This document shows, piece by piece, positions 58,924-64,000 of a DNA stretch of 64,000 nucleotides (within the stretch, counting starts at the first letter, position 1; every line of letters begins with the position of its first letter). The stretch is from Porites lobata. Taxonomy: Eukaryota; Cnidaria; Anthozoa; Scleractinia; Poritidae. The DNA lies in the NCBI GenBank assembly GCA_942486035.1, contig CALNXK010000025.1:3802501-3866500 (forward strand). The letters run 5' to 3'. The translations under genes were made by a program, and so were the position numbers. The notes beneath the pieces are model-generated. The model was not told where the DNA came from. It saw only the letters and a program-made list of their open reading frames with translations, and did not search any database.

Positions 58924-61900
58924 ATGAATCAAATAGAGTTTCCAGGTCCAAACGGAGGATCACAAAGAGGAACGAACGTAAAGTCGTCCTCTTTCACGAT
59001 AGAAAACTTGTTGAAACCTGAGAAAAAGAGAAGCGGATCAGAATGTCCCGTGGAAACACCTTCCAAGATAAAAGCACTTTCCGTAGCAGCACATCTTGCA
59101 GGTTTGCATTTTTCTCTTTCATCTTCCATTCTTTCATCAGTATGAGAGTGCGTTGAGCTTTTATGAGAGGGCTGATTTTGTAAAACTACCAATCGAAATT
59201 TGTTTCAGTGAAATCTATGCCTTCAGTTGCAAAGGAAACTTCAGTGCTGGGTATAACATTTAAAAATGGTGTAATTGTAGTTAGGATTAAACATTATCCC
59301 ACCTGTAGGTGCTTTCTATGCTAGCTAATTGAACTAAAATACTGATTTAGTAAATTGTTTTCCCAACCATCTCCAAAAACGTTTGAGCCACGATTCTCTA
59401 ATGTCATGCACTTTCTATTTCTTTCAAAAATAAAAATGGTTTAGGCAACATCAGTTGATATGTTTCATAACATAGTAACCCTTACTAGTAAACTATGGTG
59501 TAAGTTGGTTAAATTAGGCCGATTGTCTGTCCTCCGTTTGTGTAGATTTTTGTGTTAAAAAGTCTAGACTAGTAACTGAAAATACAGACGTAATAACCAT
59601 GCGAGCGGTGGATGTAACCATGAAACATGGGGCACTGCTAAATCGCTACAAGGTTTGGTCAATGAACATCAACTTGAAGCTTTTCTTGTCATCGATGACT
59701 CTCAGTCACAATATTGAATTTGTCCACTGCAGAGGTCAGTACACATGTAAGTTACTGTCGTTATTTTAAAACGGACAAAAGTCCAAATCTTTCCTCTACA
59801 TTTCAACACTCAAAATTCTAGAATACCACAAACATGCATCAGGATAAATTCCAACACTTGGCCTGTAACCAACGCCGAGTCTTTACGTTTCTCAGTCAAG
59901 ATGATCACTCCTTTAGTCTCGTTTAAGTTTAACAAGGGTATTCTTAAAACCATTTAACGTTCATTTATATAATTATTGTAGCGCTTAAAGGGTACTGTTA
60001 GTTGTAATACCACGGATTAATGTTCTCGCGCGGAAGAACTGTTTTATTTGTAGGAAACGAAACAATTATTTCAATTCTTCAGTCTTACGATTGAGTAACC
60101 ACCTGTCATTGGATTGCTTTGCCAATAAAACCAGTCTTTACCTCCCAGTAAGATAAATGAAGTTTTAATCCATCAGTTGACAAGACAAACGGAACCGTTT
60201 GAGGCTTTCCACTAAATGCGGCAACAGACAAAAACAGTGTACAAGCATGATGTAAGGATTTGGATGTCTAGGTATAGAAAGAGCTGGGCTGACTACTGAA
60301 GAGCGACTACCTTTGCTTAGTGCAGTTAAGAACTGTTCGCGTGTGAAGGAGAAATGAGCTTCACTAACGGAGTTTTTGGAGTAGAATAAATTCATTATTT
60401 TAAAGAAAATTACTCGGTAGAACGAGGCAGGTGAAGATTGGCCATTAATAAATAACGATGCATGGAAGCCATGTCAAGAAAGTGTACAAATAACCAAGTC
60501 CAACCTCATGTTAACTCTAACCAAAACAAATCTTCAGTATTTGGGAATTTTGAACTTGAGCAATTTCGCGTATCCCTGAGCTATCGCAATTCTACTGACA
60601 CGGAAATTTTGAAAAACAAGCTTAGGATTGAAATCGGCGCCATGTGTGCTATAAATAAAAGTGGTAGTTGGTTAACTCGAAATGCGCTTAAATAATGAAT
60701 ATAGGTTACATGGCTTAGTCTAACAAAGATATACAGTACAAGTTTACCTTTATATTTCTAGTTGAATATCCAGTGCACAATCTATAGACAAATTCGACCC
60801 AGACTGACTTAAGGGATACTATTTTCCAAGAAGACATGTAGAAACGACACTTGTCGCTGTGCTGTATGTCTCGGGTCACATTAGTTACAGACACACAAAC
60901 ACTGAATCGAAGGTTTTTTGCAGAAGCAAGCCTTTTCACCGACAACAAGAGCCATTTTCTTGACGAAAACTAAGTCAAATAATGGAATTGTCCATTTGAA
61001 AATTGGGTACCGGTGTAGCTATTAGGAAGGGCTTCACGAAAATTTATGAGATGGAATTTTAACAAAACTATATTGTCTGCTATTTTCTGTACATTTACAT
61101 GCCGATAAACATGTATGTCTATATATTGTAAGCTGAGGCAAATAATAGCATTTTCTATTACAAAATTAGGGTGTAGCTATTGAGAGTGGTTTCTCCAAAA
61201 TTGATGAGATGGAATTTAAATACAACTGACAGTCGTAGTATTCAATCATTCTCCGCTCTTTTCTGTATATTCATATCTCCATAATATTATATGTTTTTAA
61301 ATATTGCAGCAAAGTTAAATTTGATTAGTATCATAACTTTTTACCTATGAAAGAAGGCTAAAATGGCTCGATGAAGAAAATAACCTAAATTCCATCTAGA
61401 CAACGATTGCATAGAGCCGACATGCATGAAATTGAAGTATTAGTTATTTGCTGACTGATAGTGAGGTTAGATCTTAAGTCACATTGCAAACACTGAAGAA
61501 ACTCAACGAAAGCACAGAGGAGGAACTGTGAATTCTAGGGAGTGCATGGTTTAACATACACCAGGAAGCTTGCTTTGTGAAAAGAATAATGGACCTTAGC
61601 CCGCTTTTATCGCAGATATCACAAATAACCAAATGTCCTGTAAACTTAAGTCATAAACTCATACACGCCGTACTCCTAACACGTACAAAGATGGCAAACA
61701 AAGCCATGTTATAAATTCAAACTAGCACTTACTAGACTCTCTTAGATAGCAAACAGGAAAAAGGAATCGATTGTAATTTTAGCACTTTAGGTGAAGGATA
61801 AACATACATCCAACGCTACATCCATGGATCTGTTTTGCTATCATTGTATAGGTCACAATACATCATATAAGTTGCCATTTGTATGTCCCTATGTTTCCTT

Positions 61901-63328
61901 AATTACTTCTGTTTATTGTCTGCGTACTTTGAAAAAGGTTCTGCGAGAACCTCGTTTCAATACTTTACGGTCAGTTTTTGTATTGTTTTTTGCAACAGTT
62001 TTTGATACTGAAGTAGTCAAGCTAAGTATCATTGATTATCAAGCTAATCAAGCCATTATTTCTTTGATTCAGATATCATACTGGAGGCTCATCATGGCTC
62101 TTCTGTTCCACAGTGTCGGCGCACGCGCACTGCCTTCAATCGTCGTCAGTTACGTGTCTTGGAAAGTACCTTTCTTAGAAATCCATATCCTGATGTGGCT
62201 CTGAGAGAAGAGCTTGCTTCCTTAACAAATTTACCCGAGTCGAGAGTACAGGTATATTTCGACTCTTCCTTTTGGAGGAAGCGTGGCCGAGCGGTTAGAG
62301 CGCTGGACTTGTAATCTGGAGGCCCCGAGTTCAAGTTCCGCCCTAAGATCCCCTAACCGCTAGCTGGATTTGTTCTCGGTAGTCCCAAGTTCAAATCCTC
62401 GACCACCCAGGGGCACTCAACGAGAATATAACTCAAAACCACTTAAACATAGCATTTTTAAACGTATTTTAGTATTCAAACGGTAGATATAGGCATATTT
62501 TTATCCCCTAAAAATTTTGTTCGGATTTCCTACCTGAAAGTCTGGTGATCCGAACATTATAGGTATCAAAAGTGACCTTTTCGAAAACATCAGTCAGAAA
62601 CAAGGCTCCCGAAAATTCTAGGTGACCTTTTTAGGGTAAAAATCCGTTACAAATGGGCAATTATGCCATTTTTTAGATGTTCGAAAATCGTAGGAGACAT
62701 GAGGCAAGCAAGAAATTTTACAACAAATGTTCCGAAAATTCTAGATCTGAAATCGTCTTCCGAACCGATATTTTCCGAAAATTGACGTTGGGTGCCCCTG
62801 CCTTGTTAATAGCCAACTGGTTCGCCTCCTACCAGTTGGGATTCTTAACCCTATTATGTCCATTTGAATTATTGATTCATTATCCCTGAAAAGCCCCATA
62901 AAGGGGAGAGGATAATCAAGTATTTGATTTTTTCTTTCTTGAGTTACAATAGCAATTCATTTGTCAGTAGTATAAGACACTCACTTTGAATAACATTTCC
63001 CACTACACTGCAACATTAAATTTTTTCATGTTTCTGTTTCGTTTGACAGATTTGGTTCAAGAATAGAAGGGCAAAGTTTAGAAGGGACGGGAGTGGTTGT
63101 AATTCCTGCGCATCATTTCCAGTTCACTGTCCATCTTACCAACCATTTCAAGGACACTCTAACACAGCAACAGACCAGTCTATGGTGTTTTCAAATCACG
63201 AGAGACCCTTATCTTTGACGAACAATGCTTACCTTCAAAATCGAGTGATACAAGGGAATGGCACCAGTGCTTTCTATCACCCACAACGAAATTCCAACAG
63301 TTATCCTGCCTTTGGAACTTATGTTTAG
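58924..63328 (+). CDS. Dmbx: Gene E: divergent Dmbx-type K50 paired-like homeobox transcription factor, 3 coding exons
   Basis: Predicted 211-aa nuclear transcription factor. Coding exons are 58924-59101, 62073-62251 and 63050-63328 (stop TAG 63326-63328); intron phases match the cluster. The N-terminus is longer than in paralogs and Gly/Asn-rich, with a weaker eh1, FTIENLL, at residues 24-30. Exon 1 ends ALSVAAHLA, exon 2 opens DIILEAHHGSS, so the Dmbx juncture is intact. The homeodomain is residues 74-133: K50 and N51 are kept, but position 47 is Ile (IWFKNRRAKFRR) and helix 1 to 2 reads LRNPYPDV instead of SKTHYPDV. It is the most diverged copy. The tail is short (about 80 residues past helix 3), N/Q/S-rich, with no OAR. 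An in-frame ATG at 58891 would add 11 residues. A poly(A) signal candidate is at 63639. Intron 2 carries tRNA-derived SINE-like DNA. Confidence 0.88.
62274..62910 (+). mobile_element. tRNA-derived SINE-like element in gene E intron 2, interrupted by an insertion
   Basis: The head starts GGAGGAAGCGTGGCCGAGCG; TGGCCGAGCGGTTA (62284-62297) is an A box and GAGTTCAAGTTC (62327-62338) a B box. TGT occupies the anticodon position (Thr-like), but the T stem does not pair, so it is not a working tRNA. A second GTTCAAATCC follows at 62389. Body-like sequence AGCCAACTGGTTCGCCTCCT resumes near 62811. The middle (about 62410-62790) contains TTTTTATCCCCTAAAAA and TTTTTAGGGTAAAAA in inverted orientation and is probably a nested insertion. 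Confidence 0.6.
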
Positions 63329-64000
63329 GAAATTTCAGATTTCTGGGAAAATCATTAGCATCCATTTTACATGACTGGTTTATTTGCACCTCCACTGGCA
63401 CTGCAACGAAAATGAAAGTCAACCACTGAAGATCGAGTCAAAAAATCTATTTTGGTTTTATGTCTGCTTCTAAGGAATTTACAGGAGCTATTCCACAACT
63501 TTTATAACTAATTTTGAAAATCGTTGGTTGATTTCAGTGTTTTCTACCGCAATAAGGTCTTTGTACTAAAACTTTCATGACGCATTTGCTGTATTGATAT
63601 CGCTGATATGACGCACTCTGCGATCGACTGAAGTATTGAATAAAAGCTATGTAAAGGAGTAATTACTAGTGTCACTTTTTTCCCGAGACCCAGTTTGCGA
63701 CATTTTACATTACTTTAAAAAGCTAGATGGACCAAGCAATACCACCAATGAATCTTGATAACGCACTCAATAGAATGAGGAAGAGGAAGCCTATACAAGC
63801 AGACTAAAAACTTATCCTCATTTCTTAACAAAACAGGTGACCATACCAATAGTACCATTAAATAAAACCCCCAGTTATAGGTATCTTCAACTGCTTCAAT
63901 TAATCTCAGAAACAAGCTCGGTAACATCACTTTGTGTATGGCTCATGATGGCTGTATTGTAATATCATCTCATTTTACTTACTTGAAATGTTCCGGTAGA
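63329..64000. other. Sequence downstream of gene E
   Basis: Presumed 3' UTR to about 63660, then intergenic DNA with no supported feature. Confidence 0.5.
63639..63644 (+). terminator. Poly(A) signal candidate, gene E
   Basis: AATAAA lies about 310 bp after the gene E stop codon. Confidence 0.5.

Noticed and set aside
61791..62204. 137-aa plus-strand open frame
   Set aside because: It overlaps gene E exon 2 in another frame and runs back into the intron; the homeodomain frame is the real one.
62274..62345. tRNA-Thr (TGT) gene
   Set aside because: A and B boxes are present but the T stem and acceptor stem do not pair properly; fits a SINE head better.

Overview
The window looks like nuclear DNA of an anthozoan cnidarian, most likely a hexacoral (stony coral, sea anemone or relative). 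The grounds are an AT-rich genome, small genes split by introns of about 0.7 to 3.3 kb, many short terminal-inverted-repeat elements, tRNA-derived SINE-like sequence of a kind I associate with corals, and homeodomains of cnidarian/bilaterian Dmbx type. The species cannot be read from the sequence.

The main content is a head-to-tail, all-plus-strand tandem cluster of five intact Dmbx-type paired-like homeobox genes plus one orphan first exon: gene A 4520-10659, gene B 16031-21203, orphan exon 23418-23546, gene C 26128-30811, gene D 47110-49783 and gene E 58924-63328. Each intact gene has the same three coding exons. Exon 1 carries a Groucho-type eh1 motif (F-[ST]-I-x-x-[IL]-L) and ends in a conserved A-L-x-[LV]-A-x-x-[LM]-A stretch. 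Intron 1 is phase 1 and splits the Asp codon of D-[IV]-I-L. Exon 2 holds homeodomain positions 1-46. Intron 2 is phase 0 at positions 46/47, the classic paired-class site. Exon 3 supplies recognition helix 3 with Lys50 (WFKNRRAK) and a short divergent tail with no visible OAR domain. The pairing of LTLAERLA with DIILE ahead of the homeodomain is the Dmbx family signature as I recall it; gene D is the most canonical copy and gene E the most diverged.

Genes B and C are close duplicates: 53 of 60 residues are identical across exon 2, the C-terminal tails share motifs, and short blocks of intron 1 are colinear. The orphan exon between them is a third copy of this subgroup, with its promoter-proximal element still present but a deletion of about 13 bp at its splice junction. 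A noncoding block containing TAATCY/TAATCC motifs, the expected type of site for a Lys50 homeodomain, occurs three times (15279, 18401, 25361). A 15-bp promoter-proximal element occurs 100 to 200 bp upstream of all three exon 1 copies of this subgroup. Together these suggest duplicated and possibly auto- or cross-regulated enhancers.

The rest is intergenic or intronic DNA with many nonautonomous elements: a TAGCC...GGCTA foldback family with 9-bp target duplications, pogo/Tigger-like TA-flanked MITEs, an approximately 360-bp TIR repeat in opposite orientations at 31.4 and 52.5 kb, a 47-bp minisatellite at 37.3 kb, and SINE-like DNA in gene E intron 2. The 16-kb stretch 30812-47109 has no convincing gene. 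All exon calls come from reading splice signals and conserved motifs by eye, not from transcripts.
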